Below, piece after piece: positions 51,867 through 63,089 of a stretch of DNA of 64,000 bases. Numbering within the stretch: position 1 is the stretch's first letter; each line of letters starts with the position of its first letter. Position numbers and translations under genes: made by a program. The notes under the pieces are model-generated. The model saw only the letters and a list, made by a program, of their open reading frames with translations. It was not told the DNA's origin and made no database searches. The stretch comes from Sapria himalayana (taxonomy: Eukaryota; Streptophyta; Magnoliopsida; Malpighiales; Rafflesiaceae): assembly GCA_029783825.1 (NCBI GenBank), contig JAREIK010010165.1:1-64000 (forward strand), in the 5' to 3' direction.

Positions 51867-52354
51867 CAAAATATTTGTATTTCTATCTATCTTTCTATCT
51901 ATATTTCGATTTGTTAGTATATTTGTTTGTCTATCTATCATCTATCTATCTTTCTATTTTCTACAAATTTGCCTTTCTCTATGTCTGTCAATCTATCTAT
52001 CTATTTGTCTATCTATTTTTATTTATCTGGATATCTATCTGTTTATCTGTCTATCTTTGTGTATGTCTATCTATCTATTTGTATGTCCATTTACCTATCT
52101 ATCTATCTATCAAAATATTTGTATTTCTATCTATCTTTCTATCTATATTTCGATTTGTTAGTATATTTGTTTGTCTATCTATCATCTATCTATCTTTCTA
52201 TTTTCTACAAATTTGCCTTTCTCTATGTCTGTCAATCTATCTATCTATTTGTCTATCTATTTCTATTTATCTGGATATCTATTTGTTTATCTGTCTATCT
52301 TTGTGTATGTCTATCTATCTTTTTGTATGTCCATTTACCTATCTATCTATCCAT
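51867..52354 (+). repeat. Tandem duplication of 244 bp within the TATC array
   Basis: CAAAATATTTGTATTTC starts at 51867 and at 52111. The segment that follows (with CTATATTTCGATTTG, CTACAAATTTGCC and TTATCTGGATATCTAT) is repeated almost without change. 244 is 61 tetranucleotides, so the repeat register is kept. Confidence 0.9.
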
Positions 52355-54108
52355 CTATCTTTCTTTCTTTCTTTTTATCTATCTGTCTATCTATCTTTCA
52401 TTATATATGTTTATCTATCTATCTATCTAGCTTTCTTTCTTTTTTTATTTCTATCTATTTAACTCTCTATTTGCCTACATATCTATAAATTTATTTGGCT
52501 ATCTTTGTATATGCCTATATGTCAATAATTTTATTTTCTTATGTGTTTATCTATATATTTATCTATTTAACTATTTAGATGTCTATGAGTGGATCTATCT
52601 ATATTTCTTTCTCTCTATTTGTCTTTCTATCTATCTATTTGTCTATCTATTTGTCAAATTATATACTTACTATCTGTCTATATGTATATCTATCTATTTC
52701 TATATCTATCTATTTTGTGTTCTATTATATATTATCTATCCATCTATTGTCTATCAATCTATCTGTCAATTTGGCTATCTATCTATCTATCTAGTTATCA
52801 AACTATTTCACTGTCTATCAATCTATTAGTTTATCCACCTATCTATCTCTCTATCTATATATCTATCTATAATTATGCCTATCTCTCTATCTACCTATCT
52901 TTCTATCTCTATATTTATCTATTTTTCTATGTGTGTGTGTGTATATCTATCTACCTATCTATCTATTTAACTATCTATATAGTTGTCTATCTATATATTT
53001 GTATATTGATCTATCTAGCTATCTTGCTATCTATTTATCTACCTATCAGTCTATCTTTGTAAGTATCTATCTATCTATATGTTAATCTATCTATAATTTG
53101 TCTCTCTCTATGTGCCTATTTATCTATCTATCTATCATTCTATTTGCCTATCTATCTATATAGTTTTCTATTAATCTGTCTATCTAACTATTTGTCAATC
53201 TTTTCTTCTATTTGTCTTATATCTTTGTATCTATTTATCTATCTATCTATTTATCTATCTGTGTATTTATATGTCTATTTGTATATGTGTCTATCTATCT
53301 ATCTATCTCCATATCTATCTATCTCCATATCTATCTATCTATTTGTATATCTATTTTCCTATCTATTTGTTTATCTTTATATCGATTTGTCTAATTATCT
53401 ATTTATCTATCTTTCTTACTTTCTATCTTTCTATTTGTATATCTATCTATTTCTCTAAATGTTTATTTGTCAATCTTTATATCAATATATTTGTCTATCT
53501 CTCTATCTATCTCCATGTCTATCTATCTATCTATCATGCTATCTATCTGTCTATCTATATATCTATCTGTCTATTTATTTGCAATGTATCTATATGTATA
53601 TCTCTCTATATGTCTATCTTCATATCTATCTATATGTCTATCTATCTTTCTACCTATATTAAAATCTAACAATCTATATATTTGTCTATATGTCTATCTC
53701 TTTATATATCTAAGTGTCTATCTATCTATTTGTATTTCTTTCTATCAATCTTTTTATCTGTCTATCTAACTAACTTACTAACTATCTGTCTATCTATATA
53801 TCAATCCATCTATGTATCTATATATTTTAGATTTATTTATATGTCATTATGTTTATCTGTCTATCTATCTATCAATCTATCTGCATATTTTCTTATCTAT
53901 CGATCTATATATTTATTTGTATAACAATATATTTGTCTATCTATCTTTTATTTTATGTCTATCAATTAGTCTATCAATTTGCCTATTAATCTGTCTATTA
54001 ATTTGTATATTAATCAATCAATCTCTCTATCTAATTATGTATTAATATATCTATTTATCTATCTATTTATCTACCTTTCTAATACTATATCTATCAATAT
54101 ATGTCTAT

Positions 54109-54151
<43 letters not shown>

Positions 54152-54309
54152 TGTCTATCTATCTATCTATATCTATATGTCTATATATTTGTCTATCTAT
54201 ATCTCTATCTATCTATCTATATATTTTTATATCTATCAATCTTTTTATTTATTTATCTATCTGTCTATCTATCTATTTTTCTATCGATCAACCAATTATC
54301 TATCAAACT

Positions 54310-54660
54310 ATCTGTCTATCTATCCACATATCTATAAATCTATCTATCCATCTATCCATCCATCTATTTATACATCTATTAATTTATCTATATATCCATC
54401 CATCTATCGATATATCTATCCATCTATCTACCCATCTATTTATACACCAATCTATTTATCTATCTATACATGTATCTATTCATCTATCCATCCGTTAATT
54501 TGTCCATCTATCATTCTATTTATCTATAAATCTATCCATCTATCTATCTGACTATCTATCTATCGATATATCAATCTTTATATATCTCTATCTATCTGTC
54601 TATCTATCCATATATCTATTCATCTATCTATCCATCTATCTATCCATCTATTTATTTGTC
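54310..54660 (+). repeat. CATC/CCATC-rich subdomain of the TATC array
   Basis: In this 350-base stretch CATC and CCATC variants (TATCCATCCATCTATTTAT, ATCCATCTATC) are common. They are scarce in the rest of the array, which points to local spreading of one variant. Confidence 0.7.
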
Positions 54661-55204
54661 TATCTATTTATTTTTTATTGTCATTCTATATGTCTGTCTA
54701 TTTGTCTCTCTATTGGTCTATCTATCTTTCTATCTATCTATCTGTCTATATGTCTACCTATATAACTATCAATCTATTTGTCTGTCTATCTATATGAATG
54801 TCTATGTGTCTATCTGTCTATCTATCTATCTACCTATCTATCTATCTGTATGTCTATCTGTCTGTCAAAATATATATCTGTGTATCTATCTATCTATCTA
54901 TATGTCTATATGTATGCCTATATGTCTATTTATTTGTTGGTCTACCTGCCTATCTATAAGTCTGTCTTTTGATCTAAATATCTGTCTATCTAATATTTGT
55001 TTATATACCTATTTATCTATTTGTCTATCTATCTATCTATATGTCTATCTATCTATCTATTTGTCTATCTATCTATCTATATAACTATTTGTCTTACTAA
55101 GTATCTAATAGTTTATCTATCTATATATCTATCTGTTTATATATTGTGTATCTAACTATATATCTATTTGTCTATCTTTTGCCTATCTATTTGTCTATTT
55201 ATAT

Positions 55205-57210
55205 CACGATAAAAAATATTGATTTTGCTAGGAAAATTTAGCTAGGGAATAATCCCTAGCTAAATAGTGAGGGATTAGCTAGGTAATAGCAAAAGACTTT
55301 TGATTTTACATTGAAATAAATACTATCAACAGATTAGTGATGGATTAGTAACAGATTAGCAATGGATTACCGATGAAAATATCTGATTGAAAATTTTTCG
55401 TCGCTAATATTTTCATAGATTTTGTGTAAAAAACTGAGAAAATTAGTGACGGATTTAGAGATAAAATTTCTTTATCTAATTAAACCAGGAATTTAGAGAT
55501 GGATTTATTAATAGAATTTCTCTTGCTAATTATATCGATATAAATTCTGTCGCTAATATTTTCTTAGATTTCTGCGCAAAAAAACTAGAATTTAGAGACA
55601 ATTTAGCGATATAATTTCCCTAGCTAATTAAACTAGGAATTTAGCGATGGATTTAGCGACGGAATTTCTCTAGCTAATTATATCGAGATAAATTCCACCA
55701 CCAACACCCCCATAGATTTTCGGACAAAAAAAATAGGGAATTTAGCCATGAATTTAGTGACGGAATTTTCCTAGCTAATTATATCAAGATAAATTCCATC
55801 GCTAATATTTTCATAGATTTCCACGCAAATAAAACTTAGAATTTAGCAACGAATATAGCAACGTATTTTTCCTAGCTAATTATATCGAGACAAAATCTGT
55901 CGCTAAATAATTATTTGAATTTTTTTTTACTATTTTATATTTTATTGCAAATGATTATTTGTTAAATTTTATTTTTCACAAAATATACCCATTTAGCTAG
56001 GGATTTTTCCCTAGCTATTTGCACTGGGAATAATTTTCATCTCTAATTTTTAATGATTTAATTTTCTTTTTAATTAATTATTTGTTTTAATATTTTGTTT
56101 AATTTTGTTTATTAAATGTATGTCATGGTCTCTAGATAAGTGATCCTTGAAAGACACATTCTCCTCATAAAATTATAAAAATAGGATACTCTAAATAATA
56201 ATTTAAAAAATATAAAAATACAAAAAACAAATTATATTAATAAGGATGAGAATAATTATTTTTATGATTATAAAATTTTAAAAAAATTTTAAAATCTATA
56301 ATTAATTATAGAATATAAAATAATTATCTTTATAATTATTAATTATACAATATTTTAATAAATTTCTTAAAAATTTGTATTAAAGTAACATTAAATAATT
56401 AATTCTATAATTATAATAATTTTTAAACATATTTTAAAAAATAAGTGAACATACATTAAAATTTCTACTAATACAAAGATAAATTAATTTAATGTATGAT
56501 TAAATAGAAATTATTTACAAAAATATCTAAATTAATGAATAAACTAGTAAATATTAATATTATTATAAGTATAAAAAAATTTTATGACAATAGGAAACTT
56601 TAAAAAAATAATTAATACAAAATTTGAAAATCTTGAATTATAATAAAAATTTAAATTTTTTCATTAAATTTAAAAGAAAACAAAAATGATATTTAAAAAT
56701 AAATATAGATGTTTGCTGCTACTAAAATTTATAAGAATTAAATAATTGAGTAATATTTTTACTTTTAGCTTTTTATATTCAGTCTTTATTAAAATATTAA
56801 TTATAATTTTTTTTAATTATCTTCTCACTTTAAGTAATTTTTAGAATTTTAAAAATTATATATTATATCAATTAATATGAGATTTTATGTTTTTAAAATT
56901 ATTTCATATTATCTTCATAAAAATTAATATGAATTCTTAAAAATTTGTAACCATAACTAATATATATTTATATATTTTTTAACATAAAGAGTGTTTATAA
57001 CTTTTAGGAGAGTGGCTTGAAGAATAATCATATTTTCAACTTTGCCTTGCTATATGAAATTTGCAAATTTTGTAGCCATTTAATTTTTTTTTCTAGTTGG
57101 AAGTCCAAATATCTATTTTTTGAAGTTGTTTATATATTTATTATTTAATTAATTTGATAATAAAAAATTGTAAGATGTTTGTTTTTCATGTGTGACTTAC
57201 TACACACATA
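55205..57210 (+). mobile_element. Element C: CACTA terminal region (right arm of the inverted repeat)
   Basis: The end begins CACGATAAAAAATATTG at 55205 (one mismatch in the CACTAT core). Subterminal units such as TTTAGCGACGGAATTTC and TAGCTAATTATATCGAG follow to about 55900, then the segments matching element B in inverted order (AGCTAGGGATTTTTCCC at 55996, GAAAGACACATTCTCCTC at 56148, CTTACTACACACATA at 57196). It also matches the right end of element A. The subterminal array is shorter than that of B. Confidence 0.75.
55237..55264. other. Perfect 12-bp inverted repeat near the element C terminus
   Basis: TTTAGCTAGGGA and its exact reverse complement are separated by four bases (ATAA), about 30 bases inside the terminus. 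A second hairpin, TAGCTAGGGA with a 4-base loop, lies at 55994-56017. Paired inverted motifs may be bound by a dimeric DNA-binding protein; that is an inference. Confidence 0.75.
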
Positions 57211-57840
57211 TGAACTTGTTTAAAATAATTTGATAATAAAAAAAATACGAGTCTTTATGTTTTTCATATATTTATTGTTTATTTTATGTTTTGATAATAA
57301 AAAATAAAAACATTTTCGGAATTTTACTAATTCAAGAATGCTTTCTTGTTGTCCAAGAGATAACTCTTACTCTCTCCAAATGCTCCACCTATCTCTCTCG
57401 ACACAGATACAGCATAACCTAATAGTAGAATAAGTGATAATTCCTTCAATCCATGAGTTTCTTATTGATTTTAAGCATGTTTTCTATCCTAACTCTTCAT
57501 CGATTAACTTAATGCCAAAGTGTTTGTTTGGATTCTACTTTTTTTTTGAATTCTTTCTTCTACCCTCACTATTACCATATATTATACACAATACTTCATT
57601 AATCACCATGGAATGCTTGGATTACTTATACACACTAATTCGTATACATACTTAATGCATATGTTATATAATTCATTCTCATTGTGTGGATGTTGTTGTT
57701 GCATAGTAGGTATGGTATGCAGCTTGATATCCATGTTTTTTGCCACTCAGACAAGCATGTGATTTTGGATTTTAATCACGAAATGTATGTTAGTGTTTCT
57801 GGCGAGCAGTGTGTATAAAACAACATATTTAATATTTGCA
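57211..57840. other. AT-rich DNA, no gene supported
   Basis: A 73-codon plus frame at 57434-57655 is hydrophobic and unlike any family I know. The surrounding segment around 57340-57430 is a little less AT-rich and resembles the reverse complement of 38630-38710 in element B (GAGAGAGA-type words). Confidence 0.4.
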
Positions 57841-58620
57841 TATAAAATTATGTTAATATGATGATCCCAAGATTAATAACACATTAATATGTATAAGTGT
57901 ATTTAACTAATGTATAATTATAAAAATAGTATACATAACTATATATAAAGATAACAACATATATTTAATATACATACGTACACACACACACACACACACA
58001 TAACTATATTTAAATGTATTTAACAATATGTATGTCAACATATATCTAGATATAAATGCATTTATCTACATCAATACCTTTACATAACTATATGTCTAAA
58101 TATATATAATTACATGAAAAACTATATATAACTACATCTACAACATGTATAACAACATATATGTAGCTATATGTTTAACTATATATGTATAACTATTTAT
58201 AAATATTTGTATACCTAAATAAAACTTTTCATAACTATATTTAACTATATCTGTAACTATGTATACTATTTTTATAACTATATTAGTAACTATATATAAC
58301 TATTTTTTAACTATATACTATTTTATAACTATTTGTGTAATTCTATATTAATATATTTGTAACCAAATATACCATATGTATAATATATAACTATATATAA
58401 TTGTATTTTACTATATGTATAACTATAAAAATATTATATTAACTATATCTTTAACTACATACATATTTATAACTATATGTATAATTAAATATAATTATAT
58501 ATAAATCTATTTATAACTAAATATACTATAAGTATATGAACATATAACTATAAATAATTGTCTTTTACTATATGTATAATTATAAAAACATTATAAATAA
58601 CTATAATAATTTTCATCATT
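57840..58620 (-). repeat. ATA-rich repeat, inverted relative to 33.9-36.1 kb
   Basis: TAACTATATATAACTA and TATAACTATATG words are the reverse complement of the TATAGTTATA words at 33896-36120. A (CA)n run lies at about 57978-57999. Confidence 0.7.
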
Positions 58621-60185
58621 TTCAATCCTAGGCAATAGTACCAAAAACTTATTTATTATTTCTAACAAGAATCTTAAATTTAAAAATATCACACGTGTAC
58701 TTGGTCAATACATAATGTAAAAGAAAAAACTAATATCAGCAAAGTAATTAAAAATGTTAAATAAAAGCAAATAAAAATGAAGTTATGAATAACAAAAAAA
58801 TTCTAGGATATAACAAAAGTAACAAATAAGGTAATAAAGAAATAACATTTTTATTATGGACTATACTATAATTGATGATTTTTTAAAGTTGTTTCTTCAA
58901 TTATATTAGTAAAAATTCCCAATAAACCATATTTCAAACTTCACATGCATTTTTTTAAGTCTAACATGCTTCTCAAATTTTATATCTAAATTAAATAGAT
59001 TACTTTGCGAATATAGTAAAAACAACATGATAAGATATATGTCCTTTAGGATTTGCAAAATAATAATATTATATTCTTATATTACTTATAAATCAATAAT
59101 ATTAACTTTATAATAAAATTATTAAATAAACATCAACCAACTTTTATCTACAAATTTAACCTTTCAAGAAATATATTAGTATTATATTGTATTAATATAG
59201 GCCAAATAAAAGCAAAAAATAAAAAATAAAAAATAAAAATAATTCAATGAATGAATTTTTTTTTTCTAAAAGATAACTATTAAAATGCACATCTTAAAAT
59301 TTAAGCTAACCCTAGCATAAATGAATTTAGCCTATTTTTAGATTTATGTTGATGTAAGTTTTTGTCTGACAAAAATAATTAAATGACAAAAATATTACAA
59401 AGCATTCTAATTATTAACAAGAAAAGAAATAAATATAGAAAAGAAAACTCAATTATGCATGAGTTAGTTTGTGAGCTACATCTTTTTCAATACAACTCAT
59501 CTTTGTAACCTCTTTTGTATATTTTTTTTCTATAGCTTCTTACTTTCTTTGTTTGAATACAATGTTTTGTATCTCCTCCAGGTTATCATTTTCAAAAACT
59601 ACCATAAGTTTTTGAAAACTCTTCTGTGTGTTTTCCTCTTTTGGAATTCTGTAGTTAAGACTTTTTATGTTTTTTCAAAAAGTAGTTTTTGAATCTTCTC
59701 TTTTTCTCATGGTTCTTGCCAAAAACTCTCCCAATGGCTGAACTTCATTTGAACTTGTTCTTGGTTGTGTATACAATAACAAAACATAGATGTGAAAAGA
59801 GGAACTCTATTAGATATTATAACAAAAAATACTTCATGCATTCTCACAATCTCTTATATATATATATATATCTATCTATATATAGAAGTCAATTGATTTA
59901 TGGAAAACATTAATTTGGTAGGTATAAAATGAGTATATTTGGTCAATCAATCAATAATTATCCAATTAATATTATTACCTTTTAAGGTTCTTGAAAATCT
60001 CATCACAAAGTCAATGATAATATGCTGCAAATTATTATATATTGGGAATTGTTATTATCACATATTGAGTTTTTTTATAATCATTCCATAACTTAAAACT
60101 ATTAGCACTATCTTATTTAAAATTGCATATAGAATAAATCATTCATTATCTTCAATTATGATTCCATTTCCATTAATATAAATTT
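58620..60185. other. AT-rich DNA without recognised genes
   Basis: Frames at 59471-59913 translate to Phe/Leu/Tyr-rich sequence caused by T-rich DNA. No domain, splice-like exon or known repeat was seen. Confidence 0.5.
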
Positions 60186-60187
60186 TT

Positions 60188-60335
60188 CTTGTGATAACAA
60201 GTTAACAAATAGGTATAAGAAGAATGGTTTTGCATCAATTATCAATAGTTTTGTGATAATAAGTTAACTAATAGGTATAAAAACTTAATAAATTTTTCTA
60301 GTGATAGCAAGTTAACAAAGAGGTATGAGAACAAA
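60188..60335 (+). repeat. Short tandem repeat, three imperfect copies of 50-60 bp
   Basis: GTGATAACAAGTTAACAAAT, GTGATAATAAGTTAACTAAT and GTGATAGCAAGTTAACAAAG start at about 60191, 60252 and 60301, each followed by AGGTATRAGA or AGGTATAAAA. Confidence 0.75.
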
Positions 60336-60379
60336 GGTTAAAATTTTTCAAACATAAATCTCAAAATAATAAATTATCA

Positions 60380-60613
60380 ATGGTTTTGCATCAATTTGGT
60401 GAGTATGCTAATTATATTAATCCACTAGGATATGAAGAAAATTCAACAACTTTCATTATAGTGTGTTTGTGTCCATATTTAAAAGAAAACAAACAACTTC
60501 ATATTGAATCTAAAAACAACCAAAAAAATAATAGAGATCAAGGCTCAGATAGTACTCTAGGAATAACATTCATCCAAGAATCATTTCCAAGACAAATAAA
60601 AAACCATACATGA
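60380..60613 (+). other. 77-codon open frame, unidentified
   Basis: The frame MVLHQFGEYANYINPLGYEE has mixed composition and ends QESFPRQIKNHT. I recognise no domain. There is no splice context or homologue elsewhere in the window. It could be an exon remnant or chance. Confidence 0.2.
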
Positions 60614-60859
60614 TGTACTTTTTGAAAACCCCCAATTTCAAGAAGAACAATGGTTTAAAGAGTTTTGATCATTTGTTTCACTTGACATTTAATTGAGTGT
60701 TAATACTTAATATTCTTTTGGTGAATGAATTTGTATCATAATAGTTATTCTTTAGAGTTAAGAGAAAATTTATTAGTTTGTTTAAAGAACACTTAAAGTG
60801 AAGAGTAAAAGAGTTATATGTAATATGGGGTTTGATTTGTATAATTTATTGGAATGCAA

Positions 60860-61430
60860 TTCTAGGAACTATATATAAATATTTGTATAACTATATAAAA
60901 CTCTATATAATTAAATATAACTATATTTGTAAATATGTATTATAAGTATACATTTATGTAAATCTATATACTTGTTTATGCCTTTGTATATATTTATGTA
61001 CAACTACTTATAACTACTTATATGAATATATCTATATATAACTATATGTTTAACTATATATAACTATTTATAACTATATATACTATATGTATAATAACAT
61101 ATAATTATAAATAATTATATCATACTATATGTATAACTAGAAAAACTTTATGCATAACTATATTTAAATATCTAATTTACAACATATATTTAATATACAT
61201 TTTTATATATTAATATATAAAAATATATTTTACTATATCTATACCTATACATAACTATATGTATAAATATATAAAATTATATGAAGAAATATATATACCT
61301 ACATGTATAAAATTGATTTTAACTATATGTGTAACTATATGTATAACCACATGTAATTATATTTATAATTACATGTATAACAACATACAACATTATGTTT
61401 AGCTATATGTATATAATGAGTCGAATTTCT
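60860..61430 (-). repeat. ATA-rich repeat unit, inverted copy of the 34-36 kb repeat
   Basis: The reverse complement runs parallel to about 34.2-34.7 kb and 35.3-36.1 kb. Shared landmarks are GTTGTATGTTNTTATACAT, TTACATGTNGTTATA, TATGTATAGGTAT and TTCATATNAGTAGTTATA. Confidence 0.8.
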
Positions 61431-61980
61431 AAGCCATATAAACAAAATTATTTAGTTAAACTTATAATGGAATGTGTATAATGGTGTGTCCTTATAGAAT
61501 GGTCAAAGTGGATTGATATATCATAATATCAACTGCTCCCATATAAAAATGAAATAAAAGAAAAAATATTATACAATAAAGAAAATGTATAACTATCAAA
61601 ATCATAATATATATATATATATATATATATACACAAACACACACACGCACTTGGAAACATGAATGGATAATATATATATATATATATATTATGGGCACTC
61701 TTAATGCATAATACAATAAAATAAAATAAAAGAAGGTAACTCAACAAAATCGACTGCTTCTCATTTACTTATGTTAGATATTTTTAGAGGTATTTATTCT
61801 ATTATTGATTTAATTATCATAATTTTATTCTTCAAACAAATACATCTGTATATAAATGATATCAAAATGTGCAATTAGGCATTGTATGAAATGGAAAATT
61901 CCAACGTTTAACTGCATTTTACTGTGGAATACATATTCTTGGAAAGCTTTTGTCGGAATATTAAATTGTGAATGTGTAGG
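61430..61980. other. AT-rich DNA with (TA)n and (CA)n runs
   Basis: (TA)n blocks lie at about 61607-61631 and 61669-61690, with a CACACACACGCAC run between them. Minus-strand frames across these runs are repeat translations. Confidence 0.6.
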
Positions 61981-61985
61981 CATGT

Positions 61986-62460
61986 GGTGCTAAATACATT
62001 ATCAAGGAGGATTTGCTAAATGACATAGTTTTAGATGATGTTGTTGTTGCCCTAGTTGACCTTGCTAGAAGAGTATCCTACAATATGCTCCTTGCTTCCT
62101 TTCTTTTATTCATTATTTGTTAATTTAAATAATTTTTCTTGTTCAATGTTTCAAAAATTTTATGCTATTTAGATTCTAGATCGAGTTTCTTTTCCTCCAA
62201 TCTTATGCATGTTCTTACTGTTTAGGGGGTAGTTGCAGATTTTCTAACTTCCAAGAAGGATTTCAAAACTTTCAAGGATAAATCTTGTATAATTTTGGGA
62301 CAATTTGGTAGTAGAATCTCAGGATGGGCTATTATTTGATAAGGGTTTATTTGAATAGTGTATGGATTATTTAATAGCACTGTCATGGTAAAGCTACAGC
62401 TTTGGTTGAAGATAAAGATAAATTCTGATATTGTAAATGGTATTTCAACCATTGTGTAGT
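61986..62460 (+). pseudogene. Exon-like fragments, unidentified gene
   Basis: At about 61994-62085 the plus strand reads KYIIKEDLLNDIVLDDVVVA and then LVDLARRVSYNML without a stop. At about 62224-62337 it reads GVVADFLTSKKDFKTFKDKS and then CIILGQFGSRISG. Both look like ordinary cytosolic protein, quite unlike the flanking low-complexity DNA. I do not recognise the family. The intervening 130 bases are T-rich and could be an intron. Their position in the interior of element C, where B has its transposase genes, suggests captured host exons, but this is inferred. Confidence 0.4.
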
Positions 62461-62690
62461 ATATACGTACAAACTGAATTTGATGCCATGCTCACTAAGA
62501 AATTAGACTAGTTTTTTATTTCTGTTTGAATTTGATGCTTGCTTGATGATGCCATAAGATAAAATAGGAAAAACAAATTAAAAAGCCAATGCTGAAGGAA
62601 CTGATTGACCCAAAAAAAGGTAATTCCTTCTCTTTGTTCCTTGAAAGCGGAGTTGTTTCCTATTGCTTGTACAAGGATTCTGAAAGAATT

Positions 62691-62906
62691 CTAGGAAATT
62701 CTTATGGCATGTGTATTTTGTAGGTTCTCCTTTTCTTTTTTTCTAGATACTAAGTTTAAGATTCTCATAACTGCTAATAACTCCTTTTTTGCCCTTGTAA
62801 TTGTGTAAAATTTTGAAGCCTTAACTCCAAATATTTTTTCAAGAAATGATTGAAACTGTGGAAGGTGGTGGTTAAGTTGTTTTACTTCTTCGAATCCTAT
62901 CATCAC
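62691..62906 (-). other. 71-codon open frame, unidentified
   Basis: The minus frame begins MMIGFEEVKQLNHHLPQFQS and has balanced composition with Lys/Glu-rich parts. No domain is recognised. It lies between the exon-like fragments at 62.0-62.5 kb and the inverted array unit at 63.1 kb. Confidence 0.2.
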
Positions 62907-63089
62907 TCATGAGTTTGTGTACCATGGTCATGGTATGTTGCATTTTATTGCTCATTATTTGCTCACACAAAAACATTATATGCATTCTTTGATCATTGAA
63001 TTTGAATCTCTGTTGTTCCTAACATTTTAGGATGTTCATGAAAGATTTAGAATATAGTCGCATTCTGAAATAGTTTCTCGATTCAATGA

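Larger units (their letters stand above)
40535..55204. repeat. 14.7 kb TATC/TGTC (GATA/GACA) tetranucleotide array
   Basis: Nearly the whole stretch is imperfect TATC repeat on the plus strand with frequent TGTC, TTTC, TATT, AATC and CATC variants. It is interrupted by short (TA)n and (TG)n blocks. It is bounded exactly by two CACTA termini (40534 and 55205). The plus-strand frames here, up to 229 codons, read as cycles of Tyr-Leu-Ser-Ile because 12 bases of TATC give those four codons. The minus strand is closed by TAG every 12 bases. They are not genes. Confidence 0.97.

Noticed and set aside
40535..55204. Dozens of plus-strand open frames up to 229 codons, rich in Tyr, Leu, Ser and Ile, that look like membrane or repeat proteins
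   Set aside because: TATC repeated gives TAT CTA TCT ATC, i.e. Tyr-Leu-Ser-Ile with no stop in any plus frame, while the other strand has TAG every 12 bases. The frames change freely at indels and have no start context.
40535..55204. Sex-linked Bkm-type region
   Set aside because: GATA/GACA arrays occur on sex chromosomes in some animals, but the sequence alone gives no evidence of sex linkage here.
59471..59913. Two plus-strand frames of about 74 codons
   Set aside because: Phe/Leu-rich translations of T-rich DNA with no domain or start context. The second runs into a TA microsatellite.
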